The position numbers and the translations under genes were made by a program. This document shows positions 17,970 through 26,871 of a stretch of 62,670 nucleotides of DNA, piece after piece. Source of the DNA: Blastocatellia bacterium (GTDB taxonomy: Bacteria; Acidobacteriota; Blastocatellia; UBA7656); NCBI GenBank assembly GCA_035275065.1, contig DATENM010000076.1, forward strand, positions 1 through 62,670, read 5' to 3'. The notes beneath the pieces are model-generated. The model searched no databases, was not told the DNA's origin, and saw nothing but the letters and a program-made list of their open reading frames with translations. Positions within the stretch are counted from its first letter, which is position 1. Each line of letters starts with the position of its first letter.

Positions 17970-19679
17970 CTATAACAGACCCAACTCGCGGCCACGGGCT
18001 ACGGCTTCAGTGCGGTTTTTTACCTGTAATTTGCCGAAGATTTTCTGATTGTGCCCCTTCACGGTTACCAGCGCCAGGAAGAGGCGCTTGCCGATCTCTC
18101 GATTGGAGAATCCCTGGGCGATGAGCCGCAGCACTTCTAACTCGCGCCGGCTTAATGGCTCGACGAGCGAATGGGCAGGCGGGGCGGTAGTCAGTGAAGA
18201 TTGATCTTGGCTCTTTCGCTTTTCAGTTTCGAATACGGTCAGCAGTTTAGCGACGTAGGCCGGCATCATTCCATGTGTGGCTGCCTCAGACAATAGGTGA
18301 GCCATCGGCTCGCCTTCATCGACAAAGAGGCGGACGAAGCCTCCGGGCTCCGCCAGCGCCAACGCTTCACCCAGCAGTTGCAGCGCCTTGTCCTTTTCGC
18401 CATGCACAAGGTGAGCGACTGATTGGAGAACCATTACCTTGAGCCGTTCATCCTGCCAACCCTTTGCCTCCGCCTGCCGGCGCAATGGCTCCAGGACGGC
18501 CAGTGCTGCCGACGCGTCTTCCCTGGCCAGGTGTACACGGGCCTGACTGAGGGGGAGTTGGTGCATCTCGGCCAGCCGCTCGGCCGCCGCCAGATTGCCC
18601 TGGTGAAGGAAAGTAGCCACTTGAGCGGCAGCAACCTCAGCCGCCCGGTGTAAGAAATGATGCCGGCGCACGGATTGGTCAGCCTCAGCTAAAACAGCAG
18701 CCGCGCCGGCCACGTCTCTCTGCGCAAGCTTCAGGCGGGCCAGAAACACCTCACAGACAATAAATCGGTCAATCACCCGATCATACTGCTTCGCCAGGTC
18801 GAGGCCCTGTCGCGCGTGTTGTTCAGCGGCATCGAGATCGTTCCATTCGTAGAGTATGCGGGCCAGGCCAAGGTGTACTTCGTGGATAATCTGCAACGGT
18901 TGATCACCCACCATTTGCAGCACCCGCCGGTAGGTGGCGGCGGCCACATCGAACTGGTTTTCTACCTCCTCCACATACCCCATGCCGACTGTCGCCAGGA
19001 TGGCCGTAAAGATATCTCCGGATGCCTGGCTGAGAGAGATCGCTTCGGTAAAGGCCCGGCGGGCCGCGGCACTATCTCGCGAGAAGACGTAAGCCGACCC
19101 CATCGCCCAATAGGCGGTAGCGCGGGGAATCAGGCTGTCAGGGTTCAGATACTCCAGGGCGCGGCGCGACTGGGCGAGCATGGTTTCTACATCGTATCGG
19201 GGGAGCGCCAGCACGGACCGGGCCTCGGCGATCAGCCCGACAAGATTCCGGTCAGGGTCTTCCGCCCAGCGGCCTTGTAAGGCATCTTCGGCGGCCTGGA
19301 GTTTCTCTTCCACGCCGGTCGTCTGGCCATGAATCAGCAACAATGAGGCATGCCTCCACCACAGCCAGGGCCTGGCGTCGAGGACTTTCCTGGGCAGCGA
19401 CCCAAGCCAGTCCAATATAGGAGCCACGGCACTGCGAAGGTGCTGGGGAATCCGGTCTCCTGCGATGAGTCGCTGGGCGCGCTCGACATCATCGGCGGCG
19501 GCAGCATGGTGGAAGGCTTCAATCGCCGAGCCATGATCTTCAAACCACTGGCTCGCACGTACGTGCAACTCGTTCACACGAGGCCGCGCTCCCTCTGGTG
19601 ATGAGGCGATGTTCTGGTGCAGCCTCTGCCGCAGCGAGGGCGAATAACTACGGCGGGATTTGCCCGCGCCCGAGTTCAT
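17970..19679 (-). CDS. MalT-type LuxR regulator lacking its N-terminal ATPase
   Basis: The 569-residue frame ends in a clear LuxR helix-turn-helix (PLSRRELEVLRLIAQGFSNREIG). TPR-like helices of the MalT transcription-activation family precede it. Homology begins abruptly at LRQRLHQ / ELHVRASQWFEDHGSAIEAFHHA. In full-length relatives that segment comes after about 350 residues of NTPase domain, which is missing here. The break coincides with the end of the fic gene: the ATG at 19679 lies inside the last fic codons. It is best read as a 5'-truncated gene, possibly still producing a constitutive or non-responsive regulator, or a decaying pseudogene. Confidence 0.7.
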   Translation of the reverse strand: MNSGAGKSRRSYSPSLRQRLHQNIASSPEGARPRVNELHVRASQWFEDHGSAIEAFHHAAAADDVERAQRLIAGDRIPQHLRSAVAPILDWLGSLPRKVLDARPWLWWRHASLLLIHGQTTGVEEKLQAAEDALQGRWAEDPDRNLVGLIAEARSVLALPRYDVETMLAQSRRALEYLNPDSLIPRATAYWAMGSAYVFSRDSAAARRAFTEAISLSQASGDIFTAILATVGMGYVEEVENQFDVAAATYRRVLQMVGDQPLQIIHEVHLGLARILYEWNDLDAAEQHARQGLDLAKQYDRVIDRFIVCEVFLARLKLAQRDVAGAAAVLAEADQSVRRHHFLHRAAEVAAAQVATFLHQGNLAAAERLAEMHQLPLSQARVHLAREDASAALAVLEPLRRQAEAKGWQDERLKVMVLQSVAHLVHGEKDKALQLLGEALALAEPGGFVRLFVDEGEPMAHLLSEAATHGMMPAYVAKLLTVFETEKRKSQDQSSLTTAPPAHSLVEPLSRRELEVLRLIAQGFSNREIGKRLFLALVTVKGHNQKIFGKLQVKNRTEAVARGRELGLL

Positions 19680-20727
19680 ACCAGGTGGCCCTCGCTCTCC
19701 CGTGCCTGGAAATCTGCCGCGACGCAGTCAGTTCCCGCAGACGCACCTTGAGCGTATTCTTATTGGCGCCGGTGAGCCGCTCAAGGTCGGAGATTGTCAA
19801 TCGCCCGTGCTGCCGCAACAGCGAGATCACCTCCTGCGACAGCGGCGGCAGCGACTCGGCCAGGATGTGTTCGCGCTCCAGTTTGGCCTGCAAGTTATCC
19901 TTCTGCTTCTTGAGACAGCGGAGGAAAAAGCCGACCCACGTCTCCCAGTCCGGCCTCTCGCTTTTCAAGGTCGCCTGCGTCCGCCGCAGCGCCGCGTAGT
20001 AGTGATCCTTATTCTCTTCGACGATGCTCTCCAGCGAAGCGTAGGGCACGTAGGCGTAGCCGGCCCGCAACAACATCAGCGCAGTCAGGATCCGCGACAG
20101 CCGGCCGTTGCCATCTTGAAAGGGATGAATCGCCAGGAACGTCACGGCGAAGGCGGCGATGATCAATAACGGGTGCAGCCATTTTTCGGCCGCCGCCCGG
20201 TTTGCCCAATCGATCAATTGCTGCATCTCCCAGGGGGTCTGAAACGGCGGCGTGGTCTCAAAAATGATGCCGATCTCGCGCCCGTCCGCGTCATAGGCGA
20301 CGACGTTATTCGTCAACTTCTTGTAGCGGCCGCGGTGGTGCTCGTCCTTGTCGCTGTATTTGAGCAGCAGGGCATGGAGTTGCGACAAGTGGTTTTCGCT
20401 CAGGGTCAGTTCTTCCCAGGATTGAAAGACCAGACCCATCGCCTCGGCATAGCCGGCAACCTCCTGCTCGTCACGCGAGCGAAACGTGTGACGCTGGAGG
20501 TTCGCGAGCACGGCTTCGACCTCCTGGTCGGTCAGCTTCACACCCTCAATCCGGGTTGAAGAGGCGACGCTTTCGACGGTGGCGACGTGGCGCAAGGCGA
20601 GGAGGCGCTCCGGGGAGAGTGTGCGCAAGGCCGCCCACTTGCCTTTGAACTCGTCGATCTCGGCGATCAGTTGCAGCGCGGCGTGGGAGACCTCAAGCCC
20701 CAGAGTTTTGGCTTCCAGTTGCCACAT
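19648..20727 (-). CDS. Fic-family AMP-transferase with self-inhibitory helix
   Basis: From the ATG at 20727 (MWQLEAKTLG) the protein has 359 residues. The Fic core HPFQDGNGRLSR is at about 201-212 with the catalytic His. An N-terminal inhibitory motif S-x-x-x-E-G (SSTRIEG, Glu61) marks it as a class II Fic enzyme. The C terminus holds a winged-helix (LTISDLERLTGANKNTLKVRLREL), as in Fic/DUF4172-type proteins. A TATTAT hexamer lies upstream of the start. Expected activity is AMPylation of a cellular target, held in check by Glu61. The 3' end abuts the truncated LuxR gene. Confidence 0.92.
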   Translation of the reverse strand: MWQLEAKTLGLEVSHAALQLIAEIDEFKGKWAALRTLSPERLLALRHVATVESVASSTRIEGVKLTDQEVEAVLANLQRHTFRSRDEQEVAGYAEAMGLVFQSWEELTLSENHLSQLHALLLKYSDKDEHHRGRYKKLTNNVVAYDADGREIGIIFETTPPFQTPWEMQQLIDWANRAAAEKWLHPLLIIAAFAVTFLAIHPFQDGNGRLSRILTALMLLRAGYAYVPYASLESIVEENKDHYYAALRRTQATLKSERPDWETWVGFFLRCLKKQKDNLQAKLEREHILAESLPPLSQEVISLLRQHGRLTISDLERLTGANKNTLKVRLRELTASRQISRHGRARATWYELGRGQIPP

Positions 20728-21041
20728 ACCCGCAAACGTACCCGATAATATCCGATTTCGGCAAGACTGGTTTGGGTTACACTTCAAGGCGCTAAATAGA
20801 GGCTAAACCCATGTGCGCTACTGAGCTTGAGCAAGAGCGCCACGCGCCGGCACAGCCAAACGTCGGGCGCCAGTTTAAACACACCGATTACGCGATTATG
20901 CTTATCAGGCTTAAAAGAGGGCCAGGGACCATTTCAATATGTAATATTTCGCTTAGTTCGACACTAGGGATTAGAGGATATGGAGATGGATTCCGACCGG
21001 TACGTGAGACCTGGAGAGAATTCATTCCTACGAAGAAGCTT

Positions 21042-21674
21042 ATGATGATCGCTAAGATTTACACCCTCATTGTCCTGCTCGTGGTTCAAGGATGTGGGAC
21101 CAGCAAGAGCCTACAGAGTCAAAAAAACTCTGGACCTGACGACCTCGGTAATCTCCCGTTTAAGCGTTACAAAGACCCGGACGGGAGCTTCGCTATTAAT
21201 CTCCTGGAAGGCTGGAAGGTTGAGCGAAGCAAGAATGAGGAGCGATGGGTGGAGTTGATCAGTATAGACACACAGGCCTTCGCCACCTTGATAAGCTCAG
21301 ACAAGTATAACGCGGCCCGGCTCTCCATCCTCAGTCTCAAAGAACCTCCCATGGATTCTTATCCTGCCGACCTGAAAGCAAAAATGTTGGCCGAAATCGC
21401 TAAGCCCTTCTTCGACGGCTGGCTGGGGGCTCTAAAAGGGCAGACGCATGTCGATCAGGTCAGCGCGGTTTACAAGGTGAGGCTGGGCGACCGAGACGCT
21501 TTCCGGCAGGACGTTACGTATCTCAGAGGTGACCAGTACGACCCTCGTAGGGGCTATGGCATTTTCTTGTTGGGCGCTCACACGGCTTTGTTTATTAGCT
21601 TGAGCGGAAATGATGAAGGCGTAAGGGCGCTGAAGAAGATGCTCTCTTCTTTAGAGGTCGAGCCGAGCTCGTAA
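21042..21674 (+). CDS. lipoprotein, PsbP/DcrB-like
   Basis: The ATG at 21042 gives 210 residues beginning MMIAKIYTLIVLLVVQGCG, a lipoprotein signal with the lipobox VVQGC. Upstream sequence in frame from 20811 looks non-coding. The mature part has YKDPDGSFAINLLEGWKV, as in PsbP-like and DcrB-like beta proteins. It is the first gene of a plus-strand train that continues to 28615. The next start is 40 bases after its stop. The intergenic region 20728-21041 separates it from fic and should contain both promoters. Confidence 0.65.
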   Translation: MMIAKIYTLIVLLVVQGCGTSKSLQSQKNSGPDDLGNLPFKRYKDPDGSFAINLLEGWKVERSKNEERWVELISIDTQAFATLISSDKYNAARLSILSLKEPPMDSYPADLKAKMLAEIAKPFFDGWLGALKGQTHVDQVSAVYKVRLGDRDAFRQDVTYLRGDQYDPRRGYGIFLLGAHTALFISLSGNDEGVRALKKMLSSLEVEPSS

Positions 21675-21714
21675 ACGGGATGGGGTTCAGATTTTAAATC
21701 TCCGGGAAGGCCCT

Positions 21715-23055
21715 ATGGTGACCGCAGAGCAATTTGACTACGCTTACGACATTTTCATTAGCTATAGCAGTTTTCGCAAAGAGGAGGACGGGAGTCAATT
21801 CGACCGCAAGGTCGCGGAACGCCTGCACAGGTCGCTGGAGGCCTACCGCGTGCCCGCCGCGCTGGTCAAAAAAGGGTCGCAGAGTCGAGGCTTACCGCGG
21901 CGGCTCAAGAAGGTTTTCCGCGACCGCGATGAAGTCCGTGCCGGCGCGAGCCTCGACGCAGAACTCAGGGACGCGCTGGAGAAATCGCGCTTCCTGGTCG
22001 TGATCTGTTCGCCGCGTTCGCGGAACTCGATTTGGGTGAATCAGGAGATCGCCATATTCCGTAACTTGGGGAGAGAGGAGCGTATCCTGCCAATCCTGAT
22101 TGAGGGAGAACCCGCCGAGGTCTTCCCTACTGAATTACTCAAGGCTGAGCCCCGACGCGGCAGCGCAGAGCCGGCACCTGGGCTGGACAGGCTACTGGCC
22201 CAGCCGTTGGCTGCTGATATACGTGCCAAGACCGAGGCGGAATCGCTACGTCTCCTTAAACACGAAAAGCTGCGGTTGATTGCGACAGTCCTCGATTGCA
22301 GTTATGACGACCTACGGCGGCGCGAACACGAGCGTTTCGTCAGGCGAGCCATTACCACCGTTGCGGCTATGCTCGCGCTGGTTGCGATCTTGGCCGGCTT
22401 AAGCATCGGCCTCTTCCTCACGCAGCAGCGCGAGAAGCGCAACGCTCAATTGGCTCTCGACGCGACAGGAGTCATTCCGCTGATCGCTTTCCCCGAAGAA
22501 AACCAGAAACTGGATAGTGCTATAAGTAGGGAACTGCGGCTCGTGGCAGCCATCAATAATCTCGAAACCCTCCGGCGAGACTACCCGGAGAACGTGCAGT
22601 GCTTAGAGGGTCTTCGCCACATCTACCCTTCGCTCGGCCACATCCTGGCGACCCAAGGTAGGCTTGAAGAAGCGCAGGCGGCTTATGAGAAGGGCGACAC
22701 CCTGATTGTCCCTGTCCTCAAAGGCCGCCTGAGAGCTTGGCAGCCAAATACGTCGCCGAATTTACAGGGCGCGTTGTTGGAGCCCGAGCGGAAACGTTGG
22801 CGCGACCTGCTGAACATCTGGGAGGGGCCGGATGACTGGGTGAGGGCTAAACACGCGATAGACTATGTCGATAATGTCACCGAGTATCTTAGTGTGCTGG
22901 ATGTCTCGACCGCAGAAGGGCGAGAGGAAGCGCGGCGGGTGCTTGAACACAGCCTCGCGCTGTTTAAGAAGGCGAAGGAACACGAAGCGCTCACGGCAGA
23001 GCAGGAAGAGTTGACGGGAGTCATTCTTGCGACACGGACCCGATTGTCGCCATAA
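21715..23055 (+). CDS. TIR-domain protein with membrane anchor and TPR-like tail
   Basis: The 446-residue protein has a TIR domain at 8-160: YDIFISYSSF at 11-20, a FRDRDEVRAG BB-loop-like segment, and SIWVNQEI where Glu111 sits at the NADase catalytic position. A hydrophobic segment near 220-242 anchors it, and a helical TPR-like region follows. In bacteria such TIR domains usually hydrolyse NAD or make NAD-derived signals. It lies in an operon with further TIR, caspase-like and SLOG genes, which fits a role in a conflict or self-killing response. Confidence 0.9.
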   Translation: MVTAEQFDYAYDIFISYSSFRKEEDGSQFDRKVAERLHRSLEAYRVPAALVKKGSQSRGLPRRLKKVFRDRDEVRAGASLDAELRDALEKSRFLVVICSPRSRNSIWVNQEIAIFRNLGREERILPILIEGEPAEVFPTELLKAEPRRGSAEPAPGLDRLLAQPLAADIRAKTEAESLRLLKHEKLRLIATVLDCSYDDLRRREHERFVRRAITTVAAMLALVAILAGLSIGLFLTQQREKRNAQLALDATGVIPLIAFPEENQKLDSAISRELRLVAAINNLETLRRDYPENVQCLEGLRHIYPSLGHILATQGRLEEAQAAYEKGDTLIVPVLKGRLRAWQPNTSPNLQGALLEPERKRWRDLLNIWEGPDDWVRAKHAIDYVDNVTEYLSVLDVSTAEGREEARRVLEHSLALFKKAKEHEALTAEQEELTGVILATRTRLSP

Positions 23056-23149
23056 TCTGGCATCTCGGAATCCCTGTCGAAGCATAGGAGCCGGCATGTT
23101 GGAGCGCGGCGCGCAGATGATCGGGCGCCCATAGGCCAGAGGAAAGCTC

Positions 23150-23809
23150 ATGACGGTTGGACGAATTGTCACCCTCGCCATGCTTGGCGCAGTCATCGCC
23201 GCGACCGTCTGCGCCAGACCCGCCCAGGATCAGCCTTCCGCCTCGTGGGTGTTGAACCAGGTCGCAGAGGCCATCGAAAAAAAGGAGCAGAGCGCTCAGA
23301 GAGCGGGGCGGTACAGTGACGCTCAGACCTGGCATGCCTGGGCAACGCTTTACCGTTTACATGCTGATTCATTCATTCTCGCGCAAACGCCCGCCCTGCA
23401 AATCCTGGCCTCTTATATAAACTCTAACGACAAACACGCAAGAGATATGGAAAGGGGGCGGGCCGTTCAGGCGGCAAAGTTTTACCGTGCCTCCATCCTG
23501 TTTTGGCAGGATGTGTCTGAACAGCTAGGGCGCGGCGAGAAGCTCAAGGTCAATCTCCCCGAACAAGAAATGCTCACGCCGGTGCCAGGGCTGCCGGAGA
23601 CGCCCTGGGAATTCCTACGAGTTAGCCCGGCCGCCCCGAGCGGCCCCGCAGGTGGCCAGGAGTGCGGTCAACTGTACAAAGAATGGAGAGAATGCGACCA
23701 GGAGTATGAAAGGCTCCTGAAGGCCTCTCCGACATCGCCGAGCACGCTGATGCATAATTTTCATTGCATCAATCTTAAGTATGGGTTTATGCGCCGGTGC
23801 CGCCCCTGA
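23150..23809 (+). CDS. secreted protein of unknown function
   Basis: The 219-residue protein has an N-terminal signal peptide (MTVGRIVTLAMLGAVIAA) and a helical body. The C-terminal region is Cys-containing (QECGQLYKEWRECDQEYERLL). No family is recognised. Between a TIR gene and a small TIR-like gene, it is probably a periplasmic accessory of the operon. Start chosen at the first ATG, with no strong ribosome binding site. Confidence 0.6.
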   Translation: MTVGRIVTLAMLGAVIAATVCARPAQDQPSASWVLNQVAEAIEKKEQSAQRAGRYSDAQTWHAWATLYRLHADSFILAQTPALQILASYINSNDKHARDMERGRAVQAAKFYRASILFWQDVSEQLGRGEKLKVNLPEQEMLTPVPGLPETPWEFLRVSPAAPSGPAGGQECGQLYKEWRECDQEYERLLKASPTSPSTLMHNFHCINLKYGFMRRCRP

Positions 23810-23888
23810 GCCGTTCGCCAGGCTCATCGTCGCGCTCTACGAGAGGGGCGGGCTTGTCCGGCTGACGCGCTGCACAAAGGAGGACGAG

Positions 23889-24269
23889 ATGGCCAACCTT
23901 AAAGTAATATTTGTAGCATTCCCCATTGAGGACGAGCACCAGAGGGACTTACTCAAAGGGCAGTCGTTGAACACGAAGTGCCCCTTCGAGTACGTGGACC
24001 TATCAGTCAAAGAACGCTATGAAAGTAATTGGAAGGAGCGGGTCCGCACCCGCATTCGTCGCTCGAACGGCGTCATTGCTTTAATCAGCAAGAACACTTT
24101 AAATTCAAGCGGCGAGACGTGGGAAATAAACTGCGCCAAAGAAGAAGGCAAGCCGATGATCGGTCTGTGGATCTACAAAGACGATTACACGCGGCCTGTC
24201 GAGATGAATGGCTACCGCATCATTCCCTGGACTTGGCAGGGTATCGCCGACTTTATTGATGGCCTATGA
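23889..24269 (+). CDS. small TIR-like (DUF1863/ThsB-type) protein
   Basis: The 126-residue protein starts at the ATG at 23889 with GGAGG seven bases before; the longer frame from 23781 overlaps the previous gene and has no such site. The sequence follows the DUF1863 pattern: IFVAFPIEDE, then FEYVDLSVKERY, WKERVRTRIRRSNGVIALIS, and a TWEINCAKEEGKPMIG strand with the candidate catalytic Glu. ThsB of the Thoeris defence system belongs to this group. Its stop overlaps the start of the caspase-like gene (ATGA). Confidence 0.82.
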   Translation: MANLKVIFVAFPIEDEHQRDLLKGQSLNTKCPFEYVDLSVKERYESNWKERVRTRIRRSNGVIALISKNTLNSSGETWEINCAKEEGKPMIGLWIYKDDYTRPVEMNGYRIIPWTWQGIADFIDGL

Positions 24270-25228
24270 AAATGCTGAAACGTGCGTTATTGGTCGGAAT
24301 CGACCGTTATGACAACATGTCGCCTTTGCAGGGGTGTGTCAACGACGTCGACGCGCTTCACCCCCTGCTCGCGAAGAACGAGAACCGGTCCCCCAACTTC
24401 GACTGTCAAGTGAGGAAAGCACCCAAGGACCGGGTGGACCGCCGCAGCTTACTCTCCGACCTCAAAGCATTGTTCGCGCCCGGCGCGGACGTGGCGTTGT
24501 TCTACTTCGCGGGGCATGGCGAGCAGAAGCAGAGTGACGTCGTCATCGCTACACAAGATGGCGCATATCCAGAGCTGGGAATGGCACTGTCCACCATCCT
24601 TGGCCTGGTCCAGGACTCCAAGGTACAAGAGGTCTTGATCATCCTCGACTGCTGTTACGCGGGCGGGGCCGGCGGCGTCCCGCAATTGGGAAGCAACGTC
24701 GCCGCTCTGCGCTCGGGGGTGTCCATCCTCTCGGCCAGCCGGGGTGACCAGACCGCCGCGGAGACAGAAAAGGGGCGGGGCCTATTTTCGTCTTACCTGT
24801 GCGAGGCGCTTAAAAGCGGCGCGGCTGACGTACTTGGGAAAGTGACCGTCGCCAGCGTCTTCACTTACGTGTCAGAATCGTTCGGGCCGTGGAGACAGCG
24901 TCCCATGTTCAAATCCAATGTAGACCGGCTTCACGAGCTGCGGCTATGTTCTCCCTGGGTGCCGATTGCCGAGGTGCGACTTCTGCCGAAGATATTTCAG
25001 AGGCAGGACAGCTCGCTGCCCTTGGATCGCTCTTACGAGCCGTCCGTCAGGCCGAGAAATAAAGAGCATGAAGCTATATTTGCCATCCTTCAGAAATGCC
25101 GCGCCGCAAAGCTGGTAGAGCCGGTCGGGACCGAGCATATGTACTACGCGGCCATGCTGAAAAAGAAATGCCGGCTGACGCCGTTGGGTAGGCATTACTG
25201 GCGAATGGCTAAAGAAGGGCGCTTATGA
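24266..25228 (+). CDS. caspase-like (C14) protease with C-terminal helical module
   Basis: The 320-residue protein has a caspase-fold N-terminal domain: KRALLVGIDRYDNMSPLQG, the catalytic His84 in FYFAGHGEQ, and the catalytic Cys130 in LIILDCCYAGG. The C-terminal 70 residues form a separate module (KEHEAIFAILQKCRAAKL, then HMYYAAM, CRLTPLGRHYWRM). It resembles a small winged-helix and may connect the protease to partner proteins. Four-base overlaps link it to both neighbours, so the three are translated together. A role as a regulated executioner in abortive defence is plausible by family, not shown. Confidence 0.9.
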   Translation: MKMLKRALLVGIDRYDNMSPLQGCVNDVDALHPLLAKNENRSPNFDCQVRKAPKDRVDRRSLLSDLKALFAPGADVALFYFAGHGEQKQSDVVIATQDGAYPELGMALSTILGLVQDSKVQEVLIILDCCYAGGAGGVPQLGSNVAALRSGVSILSASRGDQTAAETEKGRGLFSSYLCEALKSGAADVLGKVTVASVFTYVSESFGPWRQRPMFKSNVDRLHELRLCSPWVPIAEVRLLPKIFQRQDSSLPLDRSYEPSVRPRNKEHEAIFAILQKCRAAKLVEPVGTEHMYYAAMLKKKCRLTPLGRHYWRMAKEGRL

Positions 25229-25698
25229 AGATTGGGTTGTCAGGCCATCAGGATATTCCGCCGGAGGCGCTCGCCTATGTAAAAAGTGGCCTCGCGGAGA
25301 TCATCTCGGAGGCAACCGACGGGCTAGTGGGAATCTCCGCGCTGGCCCCCGGAGCCGACCAGTTATTCGCCTCCCTTATATTGGAGCACGGCGGCCAGTT
25401 GCACGTCATCATCCCCTGCCAAGGCTACGAAACGGCTTTCACAGAGGATGATGACCGCGAACGCTATCACCTGCTCCTCAGCCGCGCCGAAGACGTTGAG
25501 ACGTTGAATTATCCCGAGCCAAGCGAAGAGGCGTATCTGGCGGCGGGACAACGTGTCGTGGATTGTTGCGACTTCCTGGTCGCGGTTTGGGACGGGAAGC
25601 CGGCCAGAGGTAAGGGGGGGACTGGTGACGTCGTGACGTACGCCCGCAGCCGCGGGACTGTGGTGAAAGTGGTTTGGCCTCCCTGGGCGGATCGCTGA
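25225..25698 (+). CDS. SLOG/Rossmann-like nucleotide-binding protein
   Basis: The 157-residue protein begins MKIGLSGHQDIPPE, then has LVGISALAPGADQLFASLIL with the glycine-rich loop typical of SLOG/DprA/LOG-like folds, and ends in CDFLVAVWDGKPARGKGGTGD, a phosphate-binding segment. SLOG domains generate or sense nucleotide-derived ligands. Next to TIR and caspase genes it could be the sensor of a TIR-made messenger. Its start overlaps the caspase stop (ATGA). Confidence 0.8.
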   Translation: MKIGLSGHQDIPPEALAYVKSGLAEIISEATDGLVGISALAPGADQLFASLILEHGGQLHVIIPCQGYETAFTEDDDRERYHLLLSRAEDVETLNYPEPSEEAYLAAGQRVVDCCDFLVAVWDGKPARGKGGTGDVVTYARSRGTVVKVVWPPWADR

Positions 25699-25788
25699 AG
25701 GCAGGTTGCGGCCACCCGGCAGGGCATCAACGAAACAGAGGAAGCCGGAAGGGGCCTGGGCCGCTATTTATTTCTTGAGCCGAGCATC

Positions 25789-26844
25789 ATGAACGTCTTT
25801 AAGAGAATAACGAAAGGAAGCTTTGTCCAGGGCTCGGCTCTACTGATCATGCTGGCTGGCGCCGAAGGGCCGTATGCCACGAAATGGGGCGTGTTCGGCG
25901 CCCACCTGACCGGCATCCCTTTGTGGGTGTTCGGCGTTCTTGCCTCCGCGGGTGGAATCCTGTTCTTCCTGTGGCCGATGATCTTCGGCTCGGAGCCCGC
26001 GCCCCGCACGGAGGAGGCGGCAAAAAGCTCGCAGAGAATGCTGTTTCTTTATTTACGCCCATTCGCACTGGATGCGCGAAATATCTTGCAATTGCTCGTG
26101 GGCGCTTCGGCTGGCGCGCTGGTTTACACGGGTATGCTTGATGGCGTGTGGTGGGTACTCAGCTTTGCGCCTCTGGTCATCAACATCAGCAAAGAGCAAG
26201 CGTTCAAAGATGCCTTCGAGCGGGTCGGTGATTTCATCACCTTCGGCAAGCCAAACGAGCGGCTGCGCCCGATTGGTGCCTCGCGAGTTTATGCGGGCGG
26301 TGATTGGCAGCAGGAGATTTTAAGGTATATGGCACAAGCCAAGCTGGTCATCGTACGGCCAGGCCGCGCCCCAAGCATCCGCTGGGAGGTCGAGCAGGTC
26401 TTGCAGCAGGATTCACCCGAGCGGGTCGTTTTTTATCTCCACTTCCGAGGCTGGAAAAAGAGTAGAGAGAAGGTGTATGAAGAGTTCCGCAGCCTCTTCC
26501 AGAGAATCCACCCTGACCAAAGGTTACCGGAGCGGTTGAAGGGGCCCCTGTATCTGATATTCGATAGTTCCTGGAATCCTTACTTTGTTCGCGAGGCCAG
26601 CCGTCCCGACGAGCTGATCGGCCAACTCATCTCCCACTCAGGAGACGTTACGGTTGACAGGCTGCGGCCGGTCCTCAACGCGCTCAATATCGACATACCG
26701 CGCCCGCCGAACACCATGCTGAATAAGGTCATGACTGTTTTCACCTGGCTAGCGGCCATCTTCGCTGCGGGTCTGGTCATGGTGGCGTTGGCCGTCGCCA
26801 TTATCAGGATCATGAGCGCGCTCGTGCTATCTCTTCTCAACTGA
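25789..26844 (+). CDS. multi-pass membrane protein with TIR-like domain
   Basis: The 351-residue protein has hydrophobic segments near 17-34, 43-62, 100-130 and 318-345. Between them is a soluble domain: LFLYLRPFALDAR near 85, then GKPNERLRPIGASRVYAGGDWQQEILRYMAQAKL and a strand with IRWEVEQVL. This pattern is that of a TIR-like domain found in many uncharacterised bacterial membrane proteins. It belongs to the same operon as the other TIR genes. The exact enzymatic residues are uncertain. Confidence 0.65.
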   Translation: MNVFKRITKGSFVQGSALLIMLAGAEGPYATKWGVFGAHLTGIPLWVFGVLASAGGILFFLWPMIFGSEPAPRTEEAAKSSQRMLFLYLRPFALDARNILQLLVGASAGALVYTGMLDGVWWVLSFAPLVINISKEQAFKDAFERVGDFITFGKPNERLRPIGASRVYAGGDWQQEILRYMAQAKLVIVRPGRAPSIRWEVEQVLQQDSPERVVFYLHFRGWKKSREKVYEEFRSLFQRIHPDQRLPERLKGPLYLIFDSSWNPYFVREASRPDELIGQLISHSGDVTVDRLRPVLNALNIDIPRPPNTMLNKVMTVFTWLAAIFAAGLVMVALAVAIIRIMSALVLSLLN

Positions 26845-26871
26845 CACCTGGTTTCCGGTGTCGGCAGGCCA

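Noticed and set aside
20811..21041. N-terminal extension of the lipoprotein
   Set aside because: The upstream 77 codons lack protein-like composition, while the internal ATG gives a perfect lipoprotein signal.
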